DNA of 64,000 bases. Source: Mercurialis annua (taxonomy: Eukaryota > Streptophyta > Magnoliopsida > Malpighiales > Euphorbiaceae). The number at the start of each line of letters is the position of its first letter. Within the stretch, counting starts at the first letter, position 1. The notes below the pieces were generated by a model. That model searched no databases and was not told where the DNA came from. It saw only the letters and a program-made list of their open reading frames with translations. The stretch is from positions 13,642,501 through 13,706,500 of the forward strand of contig NC_065576.1 in NCBI RefSeq assembly GCF_937616625.2, written 5' to 3'. Below are positions 8,451 through 20,965 of the stretch, one piece after another. A program made the translations under genes and the position numbers.

Positions 8451-11231
8451 ATGCATAATACACGACGTGCTAACCTTTCACTAGAACCTTTCCAAGAGGA
8501 TCTCGGTAGTTACGAAAGAGGCGTGAGAAGAAGAGCCCGAATTCCGTTAATTATGGAGGGTGACGGGCATGATTATGAGGTAGAAGAAGGATTCAATCCT
8601 CTAGTGGATGAAGGGGAACAACAATATCCACCCCCTCCTCCTCTTGAGAATGTGAATCAACAAAGGCAACAAGAGCGACCAAGGGATGTTCGCCCTCGAG
8701 TGCAACCGCAAGTGCAAAATCAACCGAGGCAAACTTTGGGCGAGTTTTTCTTGCCGGATGTGGATAACGCCACGTTCGGATGTTTCGCTATGCCGGTTCA
8801 AGCGGCGACTTTTGAAATCAAGCCTAGTACTATCCAATCTTGGAGAACCGTTGTGCTTTCTATGGGTTGAAACACGAGGATCCGAATGCCCACATAGCCA
8901 AGTTCTTGGGTGTTCTTAACACATTCAAGCTTCATGGGATAACCGCGGACCAAATCAAGCTCCGGATGTTCCCTTTCTCCTTGAGGGATAAAGCTAGTTT
9001 GTGGCTCCAATCTCTACCCAATGAATCAATCCATACTTGGAGGGAGTTAGCTCAAGCTTTTCTTAACAAGTATTTTCCACATGGCAAGACAACAAAGCTA
9101 ACCAAGGACATTCTTGAGTTTGTGCAATTCGACGGGGAGTCACTCTATGAAGCTTGGGAGCGTTTTAAGGATTTACAATCATAAGCTTAACAAGGAGCAT
9201 GTGATTCAAATTTTTTATGATGCAACGAATGTCACCACTAGAGCTATTATTGATGCGGCTTCGGGGGGGTCTTTGATGCAAAAGACGTATGAAGAGGCTC
9301 TTGAGTTGGTAGAAAAGTTGGCCATGGTTAGTAGCACATGGGGGCCCACGGATAGAAGGGCACCGGCTAGTCAAAAGTCGGTAATGACGCTTGACCAAGT
9401 TAGAGAGATGGAGGCTATCAAGGAAAAAAATGCTTCACTCCAAGCACAATTGGATGCTTTGAAAAAACAAGTTGCGCCTAGAAATGCTCCGGTGGCTTAT
9501 GTTCAAGTCGGGTGTGAGTTTTGTGGTGATTTCAACCATTCGGGGGGAGAATGCCTAGTTACGGGGCAAGCTTTAAGTGAGCAAGTAAACTATGTCGGGG
9601 GTCAAAGGCAAGTAAATGATCCTTATTCCAACACCTACAATCCCGGATGGAGGAATCATCCAAACTTCGGATGGCGGAATCAAGAGGGGCAAGGCAATGC
9701 TCAAGGATCTAATCAAGCGGGTTCAAACTTTCAAAGTCACAATAGACCTCCACAACAATAAGGTCACTACCAAGAAAACTCAAACCATGGGAACAATTAT
9801 GGTGGTAGACCGCAACACCCTCCCGGTTTTCAACAACCACGGAACACGGATGAGGGAAATGTGCTTGCCAAGGTACTTGAGAAATTGGAAAAAATGGAGA
9901 AAAGGGAGAAGAACCAAGCTTCCACCATTCATCATTTGGAAACTCAAATTTCTCAAATGGATATCTCACTTCAAGGTAGACCTCAAGGGGGATTGCCCTC
10001 TACTACGGAAAACAACCCAAGGGAGCACCTCAAGGCGGTAGAGCTTCGAAGCGGAAGGAACCTTGAGAAAGCCAATGGGAAGAAGCATGTTATTGAGGAG
10101 GATGAGCCTCAAGTGGTGATCGACATAGCAAGCTCAGGTCAAGATCCACCTAATGTTTGTGAGGAGGTGACTATTGATGTTGAAGAGCCATATATTAGAC
10201 CACCACCACCTCCACCATTTGTACCACCGGTCCCGTTCCCAAGCCGGTTGAGAAAAGCTCAAGGGAACGAAAAGTTTCATAAGTTCCTTGAGATCTTCAA
10301 GAAATTGCAAATCAACCTTAGCTTGGCGGATGCGTTTTAGGAGATGCCACAATATGCCAAGTTCTTGAAGGACATCATTACCAACAAAAGAAGTTGGGAT
10401 AGTGGCTCCACGGTCCCTATTCCGGAAGTGTGTAGCTCCATTATTTTGAATGATTTACCGGCTAAGTTAAAGGATCCAGGGAGTTTCTCTATACCTTGTA
10501 CTATTGGAAACATGAGTTCAATAAATTGCTTATGTGATCTTGGTGCTAGCATTAATCCTATGCCTCTAACTCTTTTCAGAACTTTATGTGGCGATCAAAC
10601 CGTGAAGAGCACCTCGATGGTACTCCAATTGGCGGATCATTCATTGAAGAGGCCGTATGGAATTGTTGAGGATGTGCTTGTGAAAGTGGATAAGTTCATA
10701 TTCCCGGTTGATTTTGTTATCTTGGATTATGCGGTGGATAAGGAATTCCCGATGATCTTAGGGCGGCCTTTTATGAACACCGGGAGAGCTTTGATTGATG
10801 TGCATGGTGGAAAATTGACTTTGCGAATTGATGAGGAAACGGTTGAGTTCGATATGAAGAAAGCAATGAGGGGTACCATCGAGGAAGAAGAGTGTATGAG
10901 AGTTGACATGGTGGATGAGGTTGTGAAGGATCAAATCGAGGAAAATGTGGAAGCATTCAACCGGGGATCATTGGAAAGATTTGACAATTTCACCTATGAT
11001 CAGGAGCTTCTCGATCGAGAAGCAGAATTACTCCTTACTTCTCGATCGACAAGAAGAGGTGAAAATGACAGATTTTTCCAAAGAAGAGCTTCTCGATCGA
11101 GAAGCAATTCCCAAACCACTTCTCGATCGAGAAGCACAGAAAAGGGGGGAATTTCGCAAGTTTCTAATGTTGTCTTCCATTCCGATGATCCTAATGATGA
11201 ATACACCGAAGATAATGAACCTAAGCCTTAG
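8451..11231 (+). pseudogene. Broken gag-protease of element 2
   Basis: Close relative of the element 1 polyprotein (start MHNTRRAN). Breaks seen by comparison: a single-base loss near 8838; loss of about 14 bases near 9180; CAA to TAA at 9759-9761; a TAG at 10338-10340; and a TAG at 11229-11231 just before the pol frame. The zinc knuckle (CEFCGDFNHSGGEC, about 9508-9550) and protease motif CDLGAS (about 10530-10550) are still legible. Near the end (11007-11134) the frame runs through a palindrome cluster that adds an Arg/Ser-rich segment absent from element 1 (for example RRASRSRS). The normal product would be capsid, nucleocapsid and protease; this copy cannot make a full one. Confidence 0.9.
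11007..11134 (+). repeat. Cluster of four CG-cored palindromes inside coding sequence
   Basis: CTTCTCGATCGAGAAG at 11007, 11038 (one arm changed), 11089 and 11119: steps of 31, 51 and 30 bp. This is the third cluster in element 2, with the same steps as those in its 3' UTR and LTR. Unlike those, the short spacers here show no clear end-to-end complementarity. Confidence 0.92.
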
Positions 11232-11234
11232 AAT

Positions 11235-13459
11235 TTGAACAAGAACAATGGTGTGACTCCGCCATCTTCCGAGTTGCCACCAAACGTCGAGATGAAGCCA
11301 CTTCCGTCTCATCTCCGGTACACCTTTGTTGGAGAAAATGAGACTTTGCCGATAATCATTTCCAACAAGCTTTCTAAGGAACAAGAGAAGAGGGTTGTGC
11401 AAGTAGTGAAAGAGCATGTGTTAGCCATGGGGTGGCAAATCTCTGACATTCGAGGCATAAGTCCTCAAGTGGTGATGCACAAGATCCACCTTGAGGATGA
11501 AGCCAAGAAGTGTACTCAAAGGCAAAGAAGATTGAACCCTAACATGAAGGAGGTTGTGCACAAGGAAATAGTGAAGCTTCTAGATGCCGGGATTATTTAT
11601 CCGATCTCCGATAGTGGTTGGGTTAGTCCGGTTCAATGCGTACCTAAGAAGGGAGGAATGACGGTAGTGGAGAACGAGAAAGGGGAACAAATCTCTAGAA
11701 GAACGGTTACCGGGTGGAGAGTTTGTATTGACTATCGAAGGTTGAACGCGGAGACTAGGAAGGACCACTACCCGCTACCATTCATTGATCAAATGCTTGA
11801 AAGGGTGGCGGGTCACAAGTACTATTGCTTTCTCGATGGATATTCTGGCTACAACCAAATCTTGATCTTTCCGGATGACCAAGAGAAAACAACGTTCACT
11901 TGCCCCTATGGCACCTTTGCATACCGACGAATGCCTTTTGGTCTATGCAACGCACCCGCCACATTTCAACGATGCATGACCTCGATATTCAATGACATGG
12001 TGGAGGATATAATGGAGGTATTTATGGACGACTTTTCCGTTTTTGGTGATTCGTTTGATGGTTGTTTGGCAAATCTTGAGCGTGTTCTAGCACGGTGTGA
12101 GGAGACCAACTTGGTACTTAATTGGGAGAAATGCCATTTCATGGTAGAAGAGGGAATTGTGCTCGGGCATAGAATCTCGGAAGCGGGTATTGAGGTAGAT
12201 AGGGCAAAGACGGAGGTTATTGAGAAGTTGGTGGCTCCGGTGACGGTTAAAGGAGTCCGGGCGTTTTTGGGCCATGCGGGTTTCTGTCGCCGGTTCATCA
12301 AGGATTTCTCATCCATTGCGAGGCCATTAACGAGTTTTCTAGTAAAGGATGCCCCATTTGAGTTCACCAAGGAGTGTCAAGAGGCCTTTGAGAAATTGAA
12401 GGAGGCCCTTGTGACCGCTCCTATTATTTCATCTCCGGATTGGAGCTTGCCCTTTGAGCTTATGTGTGATGCAAGCGATCAAGCCTTGGGATGTGTATTG
12501 GGTCAACGGAAGGACAAAAAAGTGCACGTGATCTATTATGCAAGCCGGACAATGGCGGGGGCCCAACTCAACTACACCACTACCGAAAAGGAAATGTTGG
12601 CGGTAGTCTTCGCTTTGGATAAATTTTGACAATACTTGCTTGGATCCAAGTGTATCATCTACACCGACCATGCCGCTTTGAAATACCTCTTTACCAAACA
12701 AGATGCCAAGCCAAGACTCATCCGATGGATCCTCCTAATGCAAGAATTCGATATTGAGATTCGGGATAAGAAGGGAACAGAGAACGTGGTGGCGGACCAT
12801 TTGTCAAGATTCGAGAATCCGGAGCCAATTCCTATCGGTATGGAAATCAATGAGTGGTTTCCGGATGAAATGCTTATGGTGATACGGGAATTGGAAACTC
12901 CTTGGTATGCCGATATTGCTAACTTCCTTTCATCTAAGGTAATGCCTCCGGATTTGACGCACCATCAAAGAAAGAAATTCCTCTCCGATGCCAAAAGGTT
13001 TCTTTGGGATGAGCCGTATTTGTATAAGGAATGTGGAGACAGAATGTTGAGGCGATGTGTTGCTTTGAAGGAAATGATGCCCATCTTGGAGGCTTGTCAT
13101 ACATCCGATTATGCCGGTCATTATGGAGTGGCGAGGACCGCCGCCAAGGTGTTGGAGAGCGGATTCTTTTGGCCTACCTTATTCCGTGATGCTAAGGACT
13201 TTGTGAGCCATTGTGATAGGTGCCAACGGGTTGGGAACATTTCTAAAAGGGATGAGATGCCATTGACTTCCGTGCAAGAGGTAGAGATCTTTGATGTTTG
13301 GGGGATTGACTTCATGGGTCCTTTTCCGATGTCGCATGGGAACCTATATATTTTAGTGGGCGTATGTTATGTCTCGAAATGGGTGGAAGCGGAAGCTCTA
13401 CCTACCAATGACGCCAAGGTGGTTTTGAAGTTCCTCAAAAGGTTGATGAATAGGTTCGG
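11235..13459 (+). pseudogene. Element 2 reverse transcriptase, RNase H and 5' part of integrase
   Basis: RT motifs are clear: VCIDYRRLN, FLDGYSGYNQI and the catalytic FMDDFSVFG (about 12016-12042), a non-Tyr variant of YxDD. RNase H follows (LMCDASDQALGCVLG), interrupted by TGA at 12627-12629. The integrase zinc domain (H...H and CDRC, 13090-13230) and the first catalytic Asp (GIDFMGPFP, about 13305) come next. The frame stops at 13459 where element 3 is inserted, between the first and second catalytic Asp codons. Enzymes of this type copy element RNA to DNA and integrate it in the nucleus; this copy is dead. Confidence 0.92.
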
Positions 13460-16340
13460 TGTAATATCCCGTATTTTTTCCGTCATGGTTTCGTTGTGTT
13501 TCCGACTTAGTTTCGGATTATTAATGGTGGACTTAGCAAGTGTGAAACTTTATTTGGGGTTGGAGTTGTATCTTGTATATGTCGCACGTATCGCGTGAAG
13601 TTTCGATGACGATTTGATTTGTATCCGAATTACAATCGATGTTGTGTTTGTGTGCCTTCTAAATCTGATGTGTTTTGATAAACCATGCATATCTCCCAAT
13701 TGCACCGTTGGATCAGGCTCATCTTTGGATATGCTGTGCACGACAAACAATTGACCGTTGGATCAAAATTTAAGATGAATTGGATTAATTTTCGAGTGTG
13801 CGAACGCACACCTAGTGTGCGATCGCACACCAGCGGGCAACAGGTCTATAAATAGACCTGTTGTCATTCGATCTCTTCTTTTATTCAGAACCCTAATTTA
13901 TTTCAGAGGAACCCTAGCCGACCCATTATTAGAAACACTCTAAAAACATCATTCGTTCTTCCCCCCTTTCATTCGCTTCGGAATCGGTAAGTATATCGCT
14001 CTCGTTTCATCGTTATTCATTCTTGATCAATACTCGTTGTGATTCGTTACACTTTTATTCTAGCTTATTGCTGAGATCATTCACTTCGTTCATCCTCACT
14101 GAACGAACTCATCATTCCCTACGTGTTGGAATCGTTTTTGGTACGTGATTCAATCCTTTTCTTTCGCCGTTCGGTTTCGTCGTTACTTGTTGTGTTGTTG
14201 ATGCCGTTCTTATGGTATTTGCTGCTGCCATTACTTTGTTTATCTGAACCTATACTGGATAGAGTATTAGAGCATGTTGCTTTGGTTGCATTTGTTCATG
14301 GTGCGTTGCCGTCGTAGAATTCGGGCAGTTGTTGAATTACTCCATGTCGCTGCCGTTGTTCTTGTTTGATGTATCAAGTTGTTGTTATGTGGAATTCATA
14401 TGTTTAGCTTCCTTTTAGGTTTTGTTCTTGATTTATTGTCCTTGATTCTTGTTATGGTTTTTAATGATTTGGTAGATTTCATGAAAGCTCAAACTTCATT
14501 TTGTTTGGTTACTGTAATACGTGAGTTGTGATATGCTTAATGATGAAGAAGATGATGTGGCCTTTAGTTATTGGTTGTATTGTTTTGTTTTTTGGCTAAA
14601 GGCTCTGTAAATCCCTGGATTATTTGACTTAAAACATATTGATTCTTAAGCTATTTATTAACTGTTTTCAAAAATTGATTTTTGATTTTAATCTACGGAT
14701 TTAGTTCCGACTTTTATTTTGGCAATTTAAATTGCTAATTATGATTTTAAAATACTTTGGGGCATCATTACGTTAAATTGAGAATTTATATTAATCTTAT
14801 TTAAATGATTTTCATTTGAATTATTTATTTTGATTATATTAAATGAGAATTGGACTTTATCATTTAATTATTATTTTAGTGATTTTGTTTTAGCGTGCCA
14901 ATTGGGCTAAATTTGTAATTTAGCCATTTAATGATTTATTGATTTATTTAATGAGACATCTTGCCGGTAATTTATAATTACTTGAATTTTAAGATATTGA
15001 GTTCCAAATTTATTGTTTTAAAAAATGTGTATATTTTTAAATTATAAACTATGGTTTATAATTTTGGATTAATGTGTGGATCGGGTTGGACTTGGGTCGC
15101 CTGACATTTGAGGTTAGCCTGGCAGTTACGGTAACTCGGCTAACCCATTTTTTTTTTAATTTATTATTTAAATAATATTTAAATAATATTTTCTGAAAAG
15201 GACTTTAAAGCGAGAACTCGATAAACTTGACTTGTTGTTAACTATATAATTATTTGAGTATTGCGTTTACTCTGTTTGGCTTTACCTTGACTTGTTGTTT
15301 GTGCTAGTCTTATGTGGTGTCTAGTACTCCATAGAGTTAGGGTCTGTTTTTAATGATTATTTATATTTGTTTAGACTCGTCGACTGTTCGTGCTTTTGAG
15401 ACGAACCGAGTTTAGGCTGCTTGCCAGGAGTTTTCACGTGGATTAGCAAGCAGTGAGTTTATATCGCTATTTACCGCTTTATTAAGTAAATTGTATTTTG
15501 TATATATGTATATATTGTATAAACAGATTTCGAACTGTTTTCGGCATTATGGATCTGAATTGGAACGGGCTACTTGATGGGCATCATCGAGACTGTGTGC
15601 GCACCGGTATGATCATATATGGTATTTGAGGTAGGTTAGAGATACGTCTCACCTAGTGAGGACGCCGGTGGAAGATACGTCTCCTGGGACTCACATGTTT
15701 TAGTCGAGTGACAGTCGGGGATCGGTTATTGAGATACGTCTCACCGACACGACAATGGATTTAGTATATTGTGGTTTAGGGTTTCAATGCTTATCCATAA
15801 TGATAAATTGCTTTATAAATGTTTTAAAAGTGTTTTAAAGGTTTTCACTTAATAAATGTAAATAGTTATATGAACTCATCTCAGTATATCTGACCCCGTT
15901 GTTCTCCCAATTTTTTCCAGGGTTATGATTTTGAGCGAGTCAGCTGGTCTCCGATTCTTTATTTCCTCGGAGGTCTTATTTTTATTAAAGTTATTAAATT
16001 GATTTTATTCTTAGACCGCAGTAGTAATTAGAAGTCTTATTTGTCTAATACTTGTTATACAAATTTTCAATTGATTTATATTTTATTTAGCATTCTTATA
16101 TTAACTTGGGTTAATATGTATTTATGCCATGTTGGAGACTCGCAGTTGTTCGAGCACTTACTATATAAATGTGATTATTATAAACTGATAGAATTAGGCT
16201 GAAGTCTCGGTTGCCCCCGAGCATGGGTTTCTTGCAGGTTTATGTACTTATATGGTTATCCGCAAGGCTTGCTACGGGTTTTGGTACAACCATACCCATA
16301 CCCTAGCGCCGGTCACGATTCATGAAAATGGGTCGTGACA
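13460..16340 (+). repeat. 5' LTR of element 3 (2881 bp)
   Basis: Begins TGTAATATCC and ends GGTCGTGACA. Contains two palindromes and a palindromic TATA box (13796-13860), and three copies of AGATACGTCTC at about 15638-15745. Small open frames inside are not conserved genes. The 66- and 64-residue frames recur in the 3' LTR only because the LTRs are identical. Confidence 0.95.
13796..13860 (+). promoter_or_regulatory. Paired CG-cored palindromes and palindromic TATA box
   Basis: GTGTGCGAACGCACAC (13796-13811) and GTGTGCGATCGCACAC (13815-13830) are separated by 3 bp. The two facing half-sites form the stem CGCACAC-CTA-GTGTGCG. Ten bp further is CAGGTCTATAAATAGACCTG (13841-13860), a TATAAATA box centred in an 8+8 bp inverted repeat. 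The 3' LTR carries the same set at 21302-21366. Probably the core promoter of the element. Confidence 0.8.
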
Positions 16341-19300
16341 AACTTGGTATCAGAGCTTTGGTTTCAAACCAAGGCCTTATGCATGTTATTTGTTATTTGT
16401 TTTGGCATGATAAGTGGTGTCGTATCATAGGAACTACTGCGGAATTAGGATTCGTGTCTTGTCTTTAAAACGTCATCATTTATTTTCAAACTTTCAGCCT
16501 ACATCCTATAGGTGATGTCTGTCAGTCTTTATTTGGTGTTAATGTTATGATTGACAATTAATTTCACTTGGATGTTACTTGCTGTGTTTTATCATGTTAA
16601 GATTATTTCACTTGGGTGGTTATTATTGCTTTCGATTTCTCGGGAAATTTTGGGTTGGTAAATTTTTCTAAAACTCATACTTGGGTATGATGTTGTTTGA
16701 TAAGTTTTGGATTTTATGATTTTAATAACTTTGAGTTATTTAGTGAGTAGTTTGGCTTGGGCCGAGAACATGGATAATTAAAAAAATAATATTTTGTTAG
16801 GCTTTGGCCTTGTTTCTAATATAAATAATTTCGATTATAAAATCTTTTATTATGTTTTGTGGTCATACTTGTTTGATCACATGTTGTTTTAAGGGTTTTT
16901 ATTGAGGAAGTTATTTTTATTCGATTTGTGTTTTGACACAGAATCAAAGGAGAAGTTTGATTTTATATCCTTATAAGTTTGATTTTTGTTAAATTACCAG
17001 TAAAAGAAATTATAGTATTTTGAAACATTATATTTTGTTTGATGTTGACAAACGACGATTTTCTAAAGGTTATTATTTACATGATAATTTGTCGTGTTAA
17101 AAATTTAACGTTAATTTTATTTTGTCACATCTTAGAATATTGGGATTTACAAAATGGTTGTTTGAGATTAAAGATTTCTCATTTGACTTTTAAATCTCTG
17201 TTTCACGTTTGGGTTTGTTAAGCTCTTAATTTTAAAAGGAAAAAAAATTTATTTAAATATTTTTCCGGATTTAATAATATTTTGAACACGTTTTATAAAC
17301 GATTGTTTTGGGATCGACTTGGGTCACCCAAATTTAGGAGTTGAGCTTGATAGTTGTAATGACTCGGCTAGCTCGATGATTTTATGGTTTGAGATACTTG
17401 GGTATCCGTTTTAAAGAAATATATAAATAAGAAGAGACTCTTACAAATTGTGATTTGTTTTAACCGTGGAGCTCAATTAAAACTTTTGGAAGTTTTCGTA
17501 TTGGACTTTAAATTTCAAAATAAATTTTGAAGCGTACTCTTAAAAGATAATATGATTACAAGTGGATATTAATACGAAAATTCAAAGCTTGTCCTCGCAT
17601 GTCTTGATAATTGTCTTTTGGAATGATTAAGTTGTTTTGCTGAATGACATGCTTACGTGGCTTATAATTTTCAGATTTGATGTCTTTTGGAAATAAATTG
17701 CGGTGTATAACTCGATTGTCTGTTGGACTAAGGTGATTATTTTGTTTGTCTCTTCGTGCGGAGTAGCACGTGAGATGATTTACTCACGTGGTCAAGGTTG
17801 GCTTACCTTGATGTATGATTCGTGGATCGAAATCTTTGGGTTTCGATATCGAGAAAGACGAGGGAAATATTTCCTTGGGTTGGCTGATGATTCCCGATTA
17901 TCCTAGAACAGATATTGGAAACTCTGGACCGAGAAGATAGACTGGTGTATTAATATACTGGTGTTTCCATCAAGTTTGAGGATGCGATGCAGGAGCTGGA
18001 GGTAAATTTTATAGGAACGTATTCTATGTGCTATTTTCTTTGGATATGCTCAGTCTGGATTAAGGTTAGTTAGATACTTCTTATAGTAGAGTTGTAGCAA
18101 AGTTATCAGGTTGAGTTGTTATGATTGTGGCGAATGTTGCTAGGTTACAAGTATGGAGCTGAGAAATATTTTGAAGTTATCGAGTGCACATCTCACAGAG
18201 TGTAAAGTCTAGTAAATGTTTTATTGGAAAATGGAGTTCAAAGGTTTATTTGTTAAAATATTTGAAATATTTTTTTACACGTAATTGTGCCCAGACATAT
18301 TATGAACATGCATTTTGAATGTCACGAATAGGTTTGCATTGAACACAGAGTATGTTCACTAAATAAAAGATAAATTAATAATTGATACATGCATAATAGT
18401 ACATGCATCACGTGCATAGAAATGATTATGGTTGGATGCAACTCTTTGGGGATGAGAGATGTCATCACCCTGGCGCACAATTATGTAAAATAAATTTTAT
18501 CGATAAAGTGTTTTGAGAAAGATGTTTTGAAACAAACTCGCGAGTCCCTTTGGGGTAAATGTATTTATAAAGTTGTGGAATTTCAAATGATTTTGAAACT
18601 GTTACCGAAAGGTAGCTAGACAATACTCTGTGATGATGGTGATGATTATTGGACGTTTACGTGTGAGCGATTGGTCTGTAGAATCAGAATCTTGTAGTTA
18701 TGAGAAAGAATGAAATTGAGGTTGCGCTCGAGGTATAGTTGCGCCAAGTGCGGTATATGGTTAGATTCAGATTAGAAAGTGTTCGTGATAATTTCTGATT
18801 TGTGATTTAGAGATTTGTGGATTAAGGATGTTGGTTATGCTCATGTGTGTGAATACACTACGTTTTTAAAAGAAACTTTATCTTTCCAGATTTGAATTTT
18901 TCCAAAGTATTTTGGTATATTGATATAAATGTATGTTTATAAATAAGAGATTTACATTGCTGATTTTACCTTTCTGAGGAAAAGAAGAAATGTTTTTTTT
19001 AAATTGATTTTAAAGGGATAATAATTTTTTTTGCTTGAGCGATTTTGTTAAATTGTGGTTTTGTTTGAGAAAATTTAGAAACAATTAAATTTTGGATGTT
19101 TGAAACATCAATGTGTATTTTTGAACACGGAGAATTTTATCACAGTTTGACTTTTAAGAGAAAAGTATAAACTATTTAAAAAGTGTTTTAGCAAGTTTGG
19201 TTTAAAGAGAACATAAATTTATCAGCTGTATTGTTCCATAAATTTGCAACGTATTTAAAAGCAGGGAAACTTTCAGATCTAAAATGTGAATATTTTGAAA

Positions 19301-20965
19301 ATTTTCAAGGGTTTGCAAAACCGATGGTTTTTCAACGGTAAAGATATTTCGATTTTTAACGAAAAAGGAGGTGTTAGACGTAGAGTCTTTTAAACAGGGT
19401 GAGAAATTTTGTATATAAAATATTTTATACCCACAGGGGTTGGTTTTGAGCATAATTAACAATCCGGTCGTAGTAAACTGGTCTTATTGATCTGTCGTTG
19501 TATACGAGGTTATAGTCGATTGATTGAATAAATTGGAGAATTTGTGTTTTATTTGGATATATGAGTTAGCTAATTCGAGAATCGAGAATCGCGGTTAATA
19601 GGTTACGACAACCATGATTGGTTGATCGATTTTATTTATTGATGGTATTATCGTAATGTTTTGATATCGTTTGGGGCAGTTGTTGAACTCTTAGTGTGGG
19701 CGATGATATTTTAAGTTATGTATTTAAGTGAGATGCAGTAAATGTCCAATTTAGTTATGGCGTTATGTTTCTAAGTGATTGGAAGAATCATTGTGATGGA
19801 GATTGTTTATTACTATTATGAATATTCTATTATTATGAGTTAAGTTCATGTTTTCTTGGGAATAACGGTATAAGTTTTTGTCTTTCATGATTCTCAAGGT
19901 TGATGGAATTGTTTTCAGTTTGGGTGTTAGTCGTTCGGACTAGATGATTCCTTGTAGTGTTTGTTTTGGAACCAAAATATTATCTGAAGTTTATTGGAAT
20001 TTGTTATCGATTATCTTGATGTCGAGATTTTATAAGTGGGAGTAAGTAAGTGTTGTAAAATGCAAGAATTTATCAGCTTGTGTTCTTCAGTATCCCTGAT
20101 TGACGATAGAGTTGGAGTTGTAAGAACTATAGTTGATCTTAGTGCTTGATCTTGTATTTTGATATTGAGGTTTTTTATTGTAGATAAGATTTGAGCTGGT
20201 TTTGGAAGCCACTCCGGTACAGAATAATTGTGACTCTCAGTTGGAAATTTATTGTTTATTCACATTGCGTTGATTGAGTAATAATTGGAGCACCAAGTTG
20301 CTAGATCAGAAATTTGTGTCTATAAGTGATTTGTGGCCGCTTATTGCGAATAAGTTTCAGATTTCAATTTTGAGGTTCGTTTTTGTTCATTCTAAGTAAT
20401 ACAGTTGAGTTTTATACGAGGGAGTTTGTTTTACCTCGATTGGGTTCACCTAGAAGCAGTGTTATCATTTTATGTTAAGGGGAAGGTAGTATTAAGGTTT
20501 TGTGACCTTTTAAAATTGTTCGATATATGAAAACTGTTGACTAGTTTAGTAATGTTGAGTTCCGTTGTTTTTTTCAAACTTCATGTTGTTCTATAAAATG
20601 AACTTCCGGATTTTAAACATTGGTTTATATTGTGGTTTCTTGGGTCGGGATAGACTTGGGTCGCCCGACACGTGATGTAAACTTGGAAGTCTTGGTTGAC
20701 TCGGCTACGTGCTATTTTGTTTCTTAAAATTTATTTCATAAAATGGTTTGAAAAAGTTTATGGTCTATACATTTTTTTTAATGGAACTCAATAGGGCTTA
20801 ACTTATATATAGTTTTGCTTTTGTGATTACTTAGTTGAAAAATGTTTTGAGGTTTCACGATGTCTAGATGCGTTTTGTTCAGCTTGTTACAAAAACTTTT
20901 CGTTGTGTCTACTTCAGTAGTTTTGTTTTAAATTCGAGGGCGAATTTTTAATAAGTTGGGGAGAA
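16341..20965 (+). other. Non-coding interior of element 3
   Basis: No gag, protease, RT, RNase H or integrase motif was seen in any frame, and no frame exceeds about 90 codons. Two diverged copies of a block also found in the LTR occur here: GACTTGGGTC...ACTCGGCTA at about 17311-17373 and 20647-20706 (LTR copy at about 15079-15142). The rest is T-rich and unassigned. Confidence 0.85.
16345..16356 (+). other. Primer binding site, tRNA-iMet
   Basis: TGGTATCAGAGC, complementary to the 3' end of plant initiator Met tRNA, four bases after the LTR end. Confidence 0.93.

Noticed and set aside
13550..13830. Open frames of 66 residues in the element 3 LTRs, repeated at 21056-21336
   Set aside because: They recur only because the two LTRs are identical; no family resemblance or start context.
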